Source: Burkholderiales bacterium 70-64 (GTDB lineage Bacteria > Pseudomonadota > Gammaproteobacteria > Burkholderiales > Burkholderiaceae_E). Taken from it: a stretch of 64,000 nucleotides of DNA. Positions 1 through 7,583 of this stretch are shown piece after piece. The first letter of the stretch is position 1, and every line of letters starts with the position of its first letter. The translations under genes and the position numbers were made by a program. Where the stretch lies: NCBI GenBank assembly GCA_001898645.1, contig MKUQ01000016.1, positions 1-64,000 on the forward strand. The letters run 5' to 3'. Under the pieces are notes generated by a model. That model saw only the letters and a list, made by a program, of their open reading frames with translations, ran no database searches and had not been told where the DNA came from.

Positions 1-56
1 GAGGCCCGAAGGTGTCTACGAGAACCGGGAGGCCCGAAGGTGTCTACGAGAACCGG
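1..56. repeat. Two tandem copies of a 28-bp direct repeat
   Basis: A 28-bp unit beginning gaggcccgaaggtgtctacg is present twice head to tail (1-28 and 29-56) with no spacer and no mismatch. The array touches the window edge, so more copies may lie to the left. It sits at the outer end of the accessory island, just past the 3' end of a small recombinase-associated gene. It may be a recombination-site duplication or a short minisatellite; the sequence does not decide. Confidence 0.85.
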
Positions 57-108
57 GGCGATTCAACCTGGGCGGCGACCGTGGTGGCGGGTGGTGGTGC
101 GTGTGCCG

Positions 109-324
109 TCATGGGCGAACTCCGTAGTGGTGATCGGGGTTCGCATTCACGCGCTGTTGGCCGGGGAAGCCAAGGCGAACGCGCTCGCTGTTTTCGAGGG
201 TGTGGCTGGCCGGACGCGCGCGCAGGCGCAGCAGTGCTGCGGCCAGCAGGTCGGCGATTTCCTGCTGCGGGTGCCGAGGCCGGTCAGACGGCGGGGAAAT
301 GGAGATTGGTTCGAGTTCGGACAT
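109..324 (-). CDS. Small conserved protein of recombinase/DUF2924 mobile modules
   Basis: This encodes a 71-residue, Arg-rich protein. Its middle (about residues 16-40) is an Ala/Leu-rich helix beginning HPQQEIADLLAAALLRLR, and its end reads RLGFPGQQRVNANP. I recognise this pattern as the small protein commonly encoded just upstream of DUF2924 and serine-recombinase genes in proteobacterial islands. No function is known. The expected DUF2924 and recombinase genes would lie beyond the left edge and are not visible; only the tandem repeat follows. ATG start. The family call is from memory of similar proteins. Confidence 0.6.
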   Translation of the reverse strand: MSELEPISISPPSDRPRHPQQEIADLLAAALLRLRARPASHTLENSERVRLGFPGQQRVNANPDHHYGVRP

Positions 325-413
325 GGCAGACGCTTCGATGGAAAACGCTGCTCATGCTATGAACCGAAGGGGCTTCGCGTAACGTGTTTTAGCGGGCGTG
401 CGCGGAGCTGGCG

Positions 414-1265
414 CTATGTCTGCTTGGCTCGATACCAAGCCGCGCGCTGGCCGCCCACATCACGATATCGAAGCTCGAACAGACGAGATTCATGCACGAC
501 CTGCCGCCAACTGCTGCAGCCATATTTCGCTGGCAGGTGTTCGGGGAGCCGCTCGACGATCCAGCGTCCCGCCGAGGCAACCGGAGTCCAGCCCTCGACG
601 GCCAATTCGGCAGCGGCCTCGCGCAGCGCGCGCACGATCCCTGCAGCAGACCAATCCACCGAACCATCCGGTGCGATGCCGTGGATCACCAGATCGTGAA
701 AGGTATCGGACTGGGCGAATTCTGCAGCCAACCGCCGGGCCTGATCCATGTGTTCGGCCCAGCCCCGCAGTTGCTCGAAGTGCTGATCGATGCGGACATA
801 GGCAGCCGTCAGGGTGTCATGCGCGCCACGGCATCCGTCCAGGCTCCAAAGGTCGTGCTGGTCGATGAAATGATGTACCAGGTTGTTCCGTAGCAGCACC
901 AGTTCCTTCAGCTCGTTCTGCGTCCTGTCGTAATCCTCAACCGACATGCGCAGATTCATCTTTACCTTGAACGAGATGATGTCGTCGCGTGCATCGGACT
1001 CGGAAGCAGCTTCCACCTCGTCGGTGGTGACATACGAACCGAGGAGTGTACCGACCAAGGTGCCCAGCGTTTTGCTGGCGGCATCCGCTATGCGCTGCTC
1101 CTGATCCGACGCCAGCGGTGATCCAGCAGCCGAGATTTCGTGGTGGGCCACGATGGCCTTCATCAACTTTTCGTACTGCTGCAGACGCAGCAAGCAGCGG
1201 CCCAGCAATCGCTGAACCTCACGTTGCTGCATCGTCAGCGCATCATCGGCGGGCAATGTGGTCAT
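414..1265 (-). CDS. LOTUS/OST-HTH-like domain protein of accessory islands
   Basis: The protein has 283 residues. The N-terminal two thirds are helical and rich in charged residues, with a central stretch (about 110-150) containing LVLLRNNLVHHFIDQHDLW, reminiscent of HEPN-type helical folds. The C-terminal part, about 195-283, has the layout of a LOTUS/OST-HTH winged helix (GWTPVASAGRWI ... KYGCSSWRQVVHESRLFELR). LOTUS domains bind RNA and occur in bacteria next to nuclease domains. The gene starts 24 bp after the stop of the DUF262 nuclease gene and is the last gene of the XRE-ImmA-DUF262-LOTUS operon, so a role in RNA or defence control is inferred. The ATG at 1263-1265 is the only sensible start. 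Confidence 0.65.
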   Translation of the reverse strand: MTTLPADDALTMQQREVQRLLGRCLLRLQQYEKLMKAIVAHHEISAAGSPLASDQEQRIADAASKTLGTLVGTLLGSYVTTDEVEAASESDARDDIISFKVKMNLRMSVEDYDRTQNELKELVLLRNNLVHHFIDQHDLWSLDGCRGAHDTLTAAYVRIDQHFEQLRGWAEHMDQARRLAAEFAQSDTFHDLVIHGIAPDGSVDWSAAGIVRALREAAAELAVEGWTPVASAGRWIVERLPEHLPAKYGCSSWRQVVHESRLFELRYRDVGGQRAAWYRAKQT

Positions 1266-1289
1266 GGATGAATCGGCAGCGATTGCCGA

Positions 1290-3125
1290 TCAGACGTCGA
1301 TGGCCGACGTCTTCCAGACATCCTGCGCCAAAGTGATCAGCAGTCCGTGGCGCTTCTCGATGGATGCAGCATTCCACGTAGGAAATGCAGCCAGCTTGGC
1401 GTTGATCCGAGAAATGGATGTGTTCTGTCCGACGTCGGTCAGCGCCTCCAGACTGCGGGTCAGGTAGTTGCCGCTCTTGCCATACTCGACCTGCTTGGCC
1501 GTGTAGAAGTCGTTGCCCGCGACGATGTTGATCGGCTTTTCCAGCAAGGTCAAATTGCCGAGGCGATTCTTGTAGTCGTCGTAGACGGCATTCGGGTTCT
1601 CTGCCGCCCACGTGGCGCGCAGTTCCGGCTTCGGGTTATCGGGCAGGATGTGCTCGATCTCCAGTTTGGTGAAGGGCTCCAGACTGCCAGGGGTCTTCAG
1701 GCCGCTGAACGACATCTCGACGTGCTGCGTCAGCCGCGCCAGCAGGTAACGTGTGCGGTACTGCTGCATCGAATACAGCGTGAAGCGCTTGAGGGCGTCG
1801 GCCAGCTCCTGCGACTTGCCGGCCATGTTCTTCTCGAAGCGGTCGGCAACGAAGGCGTTGAGCTGCACCTTCTGCTTCACAGGATCACCGGCCTCAGCAA
1901 TCGCGCGCAGCTCGTCGGCCCACTGAGAGAAGCTGCGTTCCAGATCCTTGGTCGGCGTCTTGGTGAAGATGTAGTAGAAGAGGAAGCTCTCCAGCTGCGC
2001 CACAAAATGGTCGAACAGCGGCTTGGGGAAATTCGCTGCTGCCAGCAGCAGGACGAAGTGCAAACTGAACGCGCCGCCTGCCAACCGTTTCAGGCTGTCC
2101 ATCGCCAGACTCGGCTTGCCATCGTTACCGAGGCCATTGGCGAAGGCCAGGTAGTGCTCGACGTTGCGGATCACCTTGCGCACGAACTCAAAGGGCTTGC
2201 CTGCGTAATCGCACAGCGCAGCGTTGTCCTTGGCGATGAACCAGTCGTAGATCTCGTCTTCCCGCACCACCGCATCGCCGCGCTCGTTTTTGATGACGTA
2301 GTTGGCCATCAGGAAGTAGCGCAGGAAACGCAGCGGCTTTTCCTTCTCCTTCTCCAGCGGCTTGGTGATCTTCTTCCACTCGTCTTTGAGCTGGGTGAAC
2401 TGCGCTTGCTTGACCTGCGTGAACAGCAGGTTCTTGAGCAAGTCCATCGGGTTCAGGCCCACGCCGCGCTCGTTGATGGTCTCGAAAATCTTCAGTGCGC
2501 TGCTGACGTCGGTGGAGATTTGAATGAACACCACGTTGTTGGCCAAGTAGCCCCAATACTTCTTCAGCTTGGGCGTGTCGTCGTAGTTGTCCTTCAAGTA
2601 GCGGTACAGCGTGCTGTAGGCGTTGACTAGGTTTTCCAATGAGCCGAAGCTGGCGATCCCTGCTGCCTGAATGCCAGCGCGCACGGCCTGCGGTTCAGCG
2701 TCCAGCGCCACCAGCTTGGCCATCACTTCGCCCGCACTTTCGTAACGCGGCTCCAGTTTCAGGTTGGTGCGTACCTCGCCGTCGCTGTCCACGTAGCTGG
2801 TCGAGATCAGCCCGGAAATCATTTGCCGCTGCGGCTCGCCCTGGAACAGATGCTTCAGCGCGCACAGCAGCAGGAAGAAGGTGGTCAGGCGCTGCTGGCC
2901 GTCAATCACCTCGTAATGGTTCTTCTGCTCGGTGGGCGACACCAGCACGGTGCCGATGAAGTATTCCCGCGTGGTGCCCGCATCGATCTGCTCGCCGATG
3001 TCCTCCAGCAGCTGATGCACTTCCTTGTCGGTCCAGACGTACTCGCGCTGGTAGTCCGGGACGATGTAGAAGCACTCCCGGAAGGCTTCCTCGATGCTGT
3101 ATTTGTGGTTTTCTATGCGGGCCAT
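1290..3125 (-). CDS. DUF262/DUF1524 protein (GmrSD-like nuclease)
   Basis: This 611-residue protein has both halves of the GmrSD architecture in one chain. The N-terminal DUF262 (ParB-like NTPase) domain shows PDYQREYVW at 23-31 and DGQQRLTT at 75-82. The C-terminal DUF1524 HNH-type nuclease domain shows EHILP at 491-495 and NRLGNLTLL at 520-528, followed by a Lys/Tyr-rich block. In GmrSD and BrxU these two domains cut modified phage DNA in an NTP-dependent way. Length and motif order look intact. It is third in a minus-strand operon, 25 bp after the ImmA/IrrE peptidase gene. Target modification or trigger cannot be read from sequence; a defence role is inferred from family and context. Confidence 0.88.
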   Translation of the reverse strand: MARIENHKYSIEEAFRECFYIVPDYQREYVWTDKEVHQLLEDIGEQIDAGTTREYFIGTVLVSPTEQKNHYEVIDGQQRLTTFFLLLCALKHLFQGEPQRQMISGLISTSYVDSDGEVRTNLKLEPRYESAGEVMAKLVALDAEPQAVRAGIQAAGIASFGSLENLVNAYSTLYRYLKDNYDDTPKLKKYWGYLANNVVFIQISTDVSSALKIFETINERGVGLNPMDLLKNLLFTQVKQAQFTQLKDEWKKITKPLEKEKEKPLRFLRYFLMANYVIKNERGDAVVREDEIYDWFIAKDNAALCDYAGKPFEFVRKVIRNVEHYLAFANGLGNDGKPSLAMDSLKRLAGGAFSLHFVLLLAAANFPKPLFDHFVAQLESFLFYYIFTKTPTKDLERSFSQWADELRAIAEAGDPVKQKVQLNAFVADRFEKNMAGKSQELADALKRFTLYSMQQYRTRYLLARLTQHVEMSFSGLKTPGSLEPFTKLEIEHILPDNPKPELRATWAAENPNAVYDDYKNRLGNLTLLEKPINIVAGNDFYTAKQVEYGKSGNYLTRSLEALTDVGQNTSISRINAKLAAFPTWNAASIEKRHGLLITLAQDVWKTSAIDV

Positions 3126-3150
3126 GTTCTTTTTCCTGGGTCGTTCAAAT

Positions 3151-4083
3151 CTATCGCCGATCCGGCAACTGCCCGTTCGACACGAACTGATCGAAGCTGT
3201 CGAAGCTCTCCTCGTCCTGCCACGACCGATCCCACGAGCGCGGCTCGGCGCTTTCGAGCAGGAGCAGCGTGAGGACGCGATCCCGCGTGTTGTAGCTGTG
3301 CTTGAACTCGCGCAGCTTCATGTGCTGCGCTTCTTCCGGGCACCAGATCGCGGCGGACATCTCCGTGCCATCCCATTCCTGCGTGATGCTGGCGTCGGCG
3401 GCCAGCGTGCCCGGCATCGGCTCCACCGGCTCGCCGTTGCGCCGGATGCGCGCCCGCGTTCTCCTCGCGCTGCCGCTGCGCCATTCGTACTTCATGTAGC
3501 CGTTGTCCCAATAGACGAGGATGGCGCGATCCGTCGTGAACTTGATGTAGCGGATGCACAGCGCCTCAAGCGAGACGTTGAAACGCTTGGCGATGTCGCC
3601 GAGGACACGGAAGTCGATGCGTTGGTTGGAAATCCACGAACGCAGCAGGTCGCCGGGCATCAGCAGATTGCTGGCGAAGTCATCGGCTTCGCGTTCGATG
3701 TCGCGGAGCGTGTCGATGCCGGTGTGGACGCTCTGCTTGTCGCAGTTGAAGCTCTGCTGCTGGCCGCGATGCAGGATGAAGTGGCCCAGTTCGTGGGCGA
3801 TGGTGAAGCGTTGACGTTCGGGACGTGATCTGCCGTTGTAGGCGATGCCCCACACCTCGTGGTCATTGGGATCGCGCGCCAGCATCCCCTCGAAAGCGTC
3901 TTCGTTGAACTGCACCGGCTGCTTGATCTCCCGAACGCCGGTGCCATAGGGCGTGCTCGGCAGCATCTGCCGCAAGATTTCCAGGTCGATGGCGTCGGGC
4001 ATGTCTGTGCTGTACCACGCCCGCAGCCACTTGATGACGTGGCTGGCGGCAATCGAACCGGTAAGGGCCTGCGCTGCGCTCAA
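3151..4083 (-). CDS. ImmA/IrrE family metallo-endopeptidase
   Basis: The product has 310 residues. A zinc-peptidase core carries HELGH at 97-101 followed by the EREADDFA motif at 130-137, which supplies the third ligand, as in ImmA and IrrE. These cytoplasmic peptidases cleave a partner XRE repressor to switch on stress or mobile-element genes. Such a partner is encoded 3 bp upstream, so the two probably form a repressor/anti-repressor switch. The C-terminal 150 residues are longer than in minimal ImmA; they contain a Trp-rich beta region (about 205-300) that may sense a signal. Start chosen at the ATG immediately after the XRE stop codon. Confidence 0.88.
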   Translation of the reverse strand: MSAAQALTGSIAASHVIKWLRAWYSTDMPDAIDLEILRQMLPSTPYGTGVREIKQPVQFNEDAFEGMLARDPNDHEVWGIAYNGRSRPERQRFTIAHELGHFILHRGQQQSFNCDKQSVHTGIDTLRDIEREADDFASNLLMPGDLLRSWISNQRIDFRVLGDIAKRFNVSLEALCIRYIKFTTDRAILVYWDNGYMKYEWRSGSARRTRARIRRNGEPVEPMPGTLAADASITQEWDGTEMSAAIWCPEEAQHMKLREFKHSYNTRDRVLTLLLLESAEPRSWDRSWQDEESFDSFDQFVSNGQLPDRR

Positions 4084-4086
4084 GTT

Positions 4087-4431
4087 TCAGTCCCCACTTT
4101 CGTTCTTGTCGGGGAACATGATCTTGAGCGCCTGCCGGTAGCGATCCTTCTCCTCGTCGGCCATCCCGGCGTACTCGCGGAAGAAGGCCACGTCCTCCGG
4201 GCTGGCATCCGGTGCCTGCTGCATCGGCGTGCCCATCACGTCCTCCATCGTCACGCCGAGCACCTGAGCGATCTTCTGAATCCGCTCGGCGGTGGGGCGC
4301 TGCCCATCCTTCATCTCCAGTTCCCAGATGTAGGCCTTGGTGCAGCCGACCGCGTCCGCGACCTGCTGCAAGGTCAACTTCTTCGCCTCGCGCAACCGGC
4401 GCAGGCGCGCTCCGAATGCTGAAGCCATCAA
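4087..4431 (-). CDS. XRE/Cro-CI family transcriptional repressor
   Basis: The 114-residue protein has an HTH_3 domain at about residues 8-62 (LRRLREAKKLTLQQVADAVG ... YIWELE) and a short acidic helical tail. XRE proteins with a downstream ImmA/IrrE gene usually repress the shared promoter until cleaved. This is the first gene of the minus-strand operon and faces the plus-strand pair across 232 bp holding several inverted repeats. The start could be the first ATG (4431) or the second (4428); both precede the same HTH. The C-terminus may be the site cut by the peptidase (inference). Confidence 0.88.
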   Translation of the reverse strand: MMASAFGARLRRLREAKKLTLQQVADAVGCTKAYIWELEMKDGQRPTAERIQKIAQVLGVTMEDVMGTPMQQAPDASPEDVAFFREYAGMADEEKDRYRQALKIMFPDKNESGD

Positions 4432-4449
4432 TTGCTCCTGTCAGTGAGG

Positions 4450-4462
4450 TTGTTTTCAACAA
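4450..4462. promoter_or_regulatory. Short palindrome upstream of the XRE gene
   Basis: TTGTTTTCAACAA is a perfect 5-bp inverted repeat with a 3-bp centre, lying 19 bp upstream of the XRE start codon. A possible -10 hexamer on the minus strand (TATACT, 4470-4475) lies just upstream, which would put the palindrome near the transcription start. It is a candidate operator for autorepression. Confidence 0.4.
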
Positions 4463-4475
4463 GCCAGAAAGTATA

Positions 4476-4562
4476 GCCACAAGATACCACTAAGCACCAC
4501 AGGTGCCACGTTGATTGACAAGCGGAAATCCGAGGGACAAAATCGCGCTTGTATCTCGTGGC
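4476..4562. promoter_or_regulatory. Inverted 12-bp repeats in the divergent control region
   Basis: GCCACAAGATAC (4476-4487) and GTATCTCGTGGC (4551-4562) are inverted copies with one mismatch, about 63 bp apart. One arm abuts the likely minus-strand -10 and the other sits just after the plus-strand -10. Paired sites placed this way would let one repressor dimer or tetramer shut both promoters, and the XRE protein is the obvious candidate. Confidence 0.45.
4515..4543 (+). promoter_or_regulatory. Sigma-70-type promoter for the two unknown genes
   Basis: A perfect -35 hexamer TTGACA (4515-4520) is followed by a 17-bp spacer and a weak -10, CAAAAT (4538-4543). Transcription would start near 4550 and leave a leader of about 115 nt before the ATG at 4664. 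The inverted-repeat arm at 4551-4562 would cover the start site. Confidence 0.5.
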
Positions 4563-4663
4563 TTTACTTGTGCGTGGTACGTGTTCAGAAACTCTGTCGC
4601 TGGCCCGTGCAGCCCGATCCCCGGTCTCAGACCTCCGACGCCGATCCAGAAAGGACGAACAAG

Positions 4664-5899
4664 ATGAAGAAAACCTTTGTCGACGTGATGCTCGAGCTGC
4701 CGGTGGATGCCACGCTGCGCGACTTCCTGACCTCACATGGTCTGCCCGTGCCGGACGGGTTCGTGTGGGACGACACGCCGGAGACCAGCCAGTTCTTGGT
4801 GGAGGCGGTCAAGGTCTGGCCGGACACCGCCGCCCGCGACCAGATGACCGCCAACCTCATGGCCAGCGTCCAGTTGGGCGATCCGGCGGGCAAGCAGGCG
4901 ATGTTCGAGGCCGTGGTCTCGGATGCCGCTGCGCTGGCGGGCCTGACGCTGTGCCGCAGCGACGTCCATCGCTCTTTCTGGCTCTACGTCACCCACCCGA
5001 CGCTGTTCGAACGCGCCTACGACTTCAGCTTTTGGGAGCACCACGGGCCGCAGACCCAGCAATACGATCTGGGCCTGAAGCGCCAGCCGAACGGCGCTGA
5101 CCACAACCTGGCCGGGCTGCGCAACGCGATCTCGGCCTTCTACAAGCGCGAGATGCAGTGCGGCGACAGCAGTGTGGCGCATCTGGTCGAGCGCAGTCCC
5201 GGCGTATTCCTGCTGACCGTTCACGTCAAGGACATGGCCATGCTGCGGCTGGAGTTCGAGGGTTCGACCCTCAAGCGCCGCGTCGGTAATCCCAACATCC
5301 ACATGGTGCTGGAGTACGCCAAGACCACCGGCGTGGTGCGCACGCTGGTGCGTGGCGGCCAGAAGTACCAGCAGATGCTGGTCGAGGCGTTCGCCGAGCA
5401 TGTGCTGGGCGTCAAGGCGAGCGCGAGCCGGATCAAGTCGCCGACGCTGGATTTGTCGATGCTGCGCACCGGCTTCGACGTGCCGGAGGCGTTCGAGGAT
5501 GGCTTCTCGATGGTGCAGTTGAAGGCGCTGACCTTCCTCAGCCCGGACGGCGCGCTGAAACTCGAATGCACCGCGATGCAGTCCAGCCACCAACGCTCCG
5601 TGCATGAACTGCTGAAGGAGAAGTTGAACGGCCCGCTGGAAGGCAACTGGACGGTGACGGCGGCGCAGGTCAATCTCTACTACCCGCCGGAGCCGGGCCG
5701 CACGCGCGCGAAGGTCGTCACCATCGAGGTGACCAGCAAGGGGCGGCTGAACCTGCACAAGTTCGACGCCAAGATGCAGGCGCAGTTGGAAGGCTATCTG
5801 GTCGCGGTCGGCATCTTGCAGAAGGGCCAGACCTTGAGCGCCCACGAAATGCCGCCGGAAACGGACGCGGTCGGCTCGACGCCGGTGATCGAGGACTGA
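4664..5899 (+). CDS. Unknown conserved protein of the accessory island
   Basis: The product has 411 residues and I recognise no family. It looks soluble, with no signal peptide or membrane segment. The C-terminal half alternates beta-type strands (LTFLSPDGALKLECTA, VTIEVTSKGRLNLHKF), and the final residues are acidic. The start is set at ATG 4664, which has AGAAAGGA about 8 nt upstream; the open frame continues further upstream without a usable ribosome site. It is the first gene of a divergent operon facing the XRE/ImmA/DUF262/LOTUS operon, with the next gene 4 bp downstream. That constant pairing with a regulator-peptidase-nuclease set suggests a defence or stress role (inference only). Confidence 0.75.
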   Translation: MKKTFVDVMLELPVDATLRDFLTSHGLPVPDGFVWDDTPETSQFLVEAVKVWPDTAARDQMTANLMASVQLGDPAGKQAMFEAVVSDAAALAGLTLCRSDVHRSFWLYVTHPTLFERAYDFSFWEHHGPQTQQYDLGLKRQPNGADHNLAGLRNAISAFYKREMQCGDSSVAHLVERSPGVFLLTVHVKDMAMLRLEFEGSTLKRRVGNPNIHMVLEYAKTTGVVRTLVRGGQKYQQMLVEAFAEHVLGVKASASRIKSPTLDLSMLRTGFDVPEAFEDGFSMVQLKALTFLSPDGALKLECTAMQSSHQRSVHELLKEKLNGPLEGNWTVTAAQVNLYYPPEPGRTRAKVVTIEVTSKGRLNLHKFDAKMQAQLEGYLVAVGILQKGQTLSAHEMPPETDAVGSTPVIED

Positions 5900-5903
5900 C
5901 CCG

Positions 5904-6866
5904 ATGGCGGCGCACGACGCTTGGGCCTTGATCTGCCGCCTGTTCGCGGGCGGCACGCCCGCGCTGCGCGTCACGTTGTCGCCGCGCGAAACGGTGGCGT
6001 TGGCCATCCTCGGTAAGGCGGTCAAGCCGACGATGATGGATCAGTCCTTCGTGCTGTGCCCGCACTGCCAGCAGCATCGGGCGCAGGTGTGGGGCGACGG
6101 TCGTGGCGGACGGATGTGCCGCTGCCCAGACTGCGGGCCGGTGGCCGTCGAGGTGAACGACGGCGCGGCACTGGCATTGGACGAGGATTGGCTGCGACAG
6201 AAGATGCGCCTCGCACTTGGCATCGAAAGCCGCGACGGCATCGATGATCTTGGAGACGGCGTGTGGCGGCTGGGCGATGCACGGCGGTCGCCCGTCCTGT
6301 TGGCCCGCAACCTGGCTCGGGTGCTGCACGAACCTGCGTTGCTGGATCGGGTGCGGGTGGCCAGCGGCGACATCCGGGTGATCACACCGAAGCCGAGCAC
6401 GACGCGCGGATCGCCCTTTGGCGCAGGCGTGGAGTGGATGGCTCTGGAGGAGCGCTTCACGTTCTACGGCGGTGGGATCACGTTCATGGGCGCCCCGCCG
6501 TCCGCGACGCCAGTGGTCATCGATCCGGCCACGCCGGTGAACGGGCCGTTCTCGACGGACTTCAGGTGGGCGACGCTGCCGGATGTGCAGACCACGCCGA
6601 TCCAGTTCACCGATGGTCAGTCGAAGGTGCTTGGCGCGCTGTGGTCGTTCAAGGGCGAGGCCACGACGGCGGATCGGATCATGCAGCGCGCGGGCCTGGA
6701 CAGCGCCAAGCCGAGCGACCTCTTCAAGATCAAGGTGAAGGACAAGGGCAAGCCGGGGCCTGCTGCACAGCACGCGGCCTATGGCGTGCTCGTGGTCACG
6801 CAGCAACGCGCAGGGTTGTATGCGATGCCGTGTGCGGCAGCGGGAAAGGAGGTCGCCATGACGTGA
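5904..6866 (+). CDS. Unknown zinc-ribbon protein of the accessory island
   Basis: The 320-residue protein carries a four-cysteine zinc-ribbon-like motif at about residues 52-77 (CPHCQ ... CRCPDCGP). The spacing of the two CxxC pairs suits one structural zinc. The C-terminal part (about 240-295) looks like a winged helix: GALWSFKGEATTADRIMQRAG followed by a Lys-rich segment. The two parts together suggest nucleic-acid binding. It starts 4 bp after the preceding unknown gene and is almost certainly co-transcribed and perhaps functionally paired with it. No homologue with a known role is recognised. Confidence 0.72.
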   Translation: MAAHDAWALICRLFAGGTPALRVTLSPRETVALAILGKAVKPTMMDQSFVLCPHCQQHRAQVWGDGRGGRMCRCPDCGPVAVEVNDGAALALDEDWLRQKMRLALGIESRDGIDDLGDGVWRLGDARRSPVLLARNLARVLHEPALLDRVRVASGDIRVITPKPSTTRGSPFGAGVEWMALEERFTFYGGGITFMGAPPSATPVVIDPATPVNGPFSTDFRWATLPDVQTTPIQFTDGQSKVLGALWSFKGEATTADRIMQRAGLDSAKPSDLFKIKVKDKGKPGPAAQHAAYGVLVVTQQRAGLYAMPCAAAGKEVAMT

Positions 6867-6939
6867 TCTCACCACCCGATGCGCCCAGGCTCGCGCCGAC
6901 TTCAAGAGCCTGACCTTTGCAATTTTTGGAGTGCATGAA

Positions 6940-7170
6940 ATGAGCGGAAAGAACCAATGGGTCATACCCATCAACGGCGGTGATCAGTGGGGTGTGCGGG
7001 GAGAAGGCAATGACCGCCTCACCTCCATCCATGACACGCAGCAGCAGGCGATTGACCGTGCGCGGGACATCGCCATCAATCAGCAGAGCGAGATGCTCAT
7101 CCAAGGGCGGAACGGCCAGATCCGTGAGCGCAACAGCTACGGTGACGACCCGTTCCCGCCCAAGGGCTGA
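6940..7170 (+). CDS. DUF2188 family small protein
   Basis: The 76-residue protein matches the DUF2188 pattern: an N-terminal strand pair (QWVIPINGGDQWGVRGEGN), a helix rich in Gln/Ala (QQQAIDRARDIA), then the typical ending GRNGQIRERNSYGDDPFPPKG. These small proteins are frequent in islands and plasmids and have no assigned biochemical role. The start is ATG 6940 rather than GTG 6931, because GTG 6931 lies inside the ribosome site GGAG (6928-6931), which is correctly spaced from the ATG. It is followed closely by a strong hairpin. Confidence 0.82.
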   Translation: MSGKNQWVIPINGGDQWGVRGEGNDRLTSIHDTQQQAIDRARDIAINQQSEMLIQGRNGQIRERNSYGDDPFPPKG

Positions 7171-7183
7171 CGTGGAGGCTGGC

Positions 7184-7226
7184 CTCGCGGGTTTGCCGTT
7201 GTGCTTTGCTCGTGCAAACCCGCGAG
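7184..7226. repeat. Perfect 13-bp inverted repeat after the DUF2188 gene
   Basis: CTCGCGGGTTTGC (7184-7196) pairs perfectly with GCAAACCCGCGAG (7214-7226) around a 17-nt loop. With one bulged base the stem extends further. There is no T-tract on either strand, so it is not a standard intrinsic terminator. It could protect the mRNA 3' end or be a recombination site at the island edge. The rest of 7227-7426 shows no gene or other structure that I can support. Confidence 0.6.
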
Positions 7227-7426
7227 CCAACCATTCCCATCAGCACACGCGCAGGTGGTTGATGAACAACGCCGTCTGCGTGTGCCACGGCGAAGAAGTT
7301 GGCGCAGGTTTCGAGAGAAGATAGGGCGGAACAGGAGCGAACCGGGTGCGCGGTGGCGGCCGGGCGACCGGCTGGCGGCACACGCAGAACGAGCGGGAAC
7401 CCCGCGTGGTGTGGGGATTCCACAAA

Positions 7427-7454
7427 TGAAAACACCCAACCGAGAACGGTTGGG
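7427..7454 (-). terminator. Intrinsic terminator of the tRNA-Ala gene
   Basis: On the minus strand CCCAACCG-TTCT-CGGTTGGG forms a perfect 8-bp stem with a 4-nt loop, followed by TGTTTTC. It starts 10 nt after the CCA end of the tRNA. Its intactness shows that the island ends at or beyond this point and did not disrupt the tRNA transcription unit. Confidence 0.88.
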
Positions 7455-7464
7455 CGCTGAATAG

Positions 7465-7540
<76 letters not shown>

Positions 7541-7551
7541 GAAGAGCGCGG

Positions 7552-7557
7552 ATTATA
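7552..7557 (-). promoter_or_regulatory. -10 element of the tRNA-Ala promoter
   Basis: A perfect TATAAT on the minus strand ends 11 nt upstream of the tRNA 5' end. The -35 region is GC-rich and not recognisable. It lies between the cysB stop codon and the tRNA. Confidence 0.6.
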
Positions 7558-7583
7558 CATTCATTCCGGCGGCCCCGCGCAGG

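Noticed and set aside
1-56. CRISPR array at the left edge
   Set aside because: The two repeats abut without a spacer and no cas gene is seen.
7171-7464. Integrase or further gene between the DUF2188 gene and tRNA-Ala
   Set aside because: Short open frames here show no family features or ribosome sites; only a hairpin and the tRNA terminator are supported.
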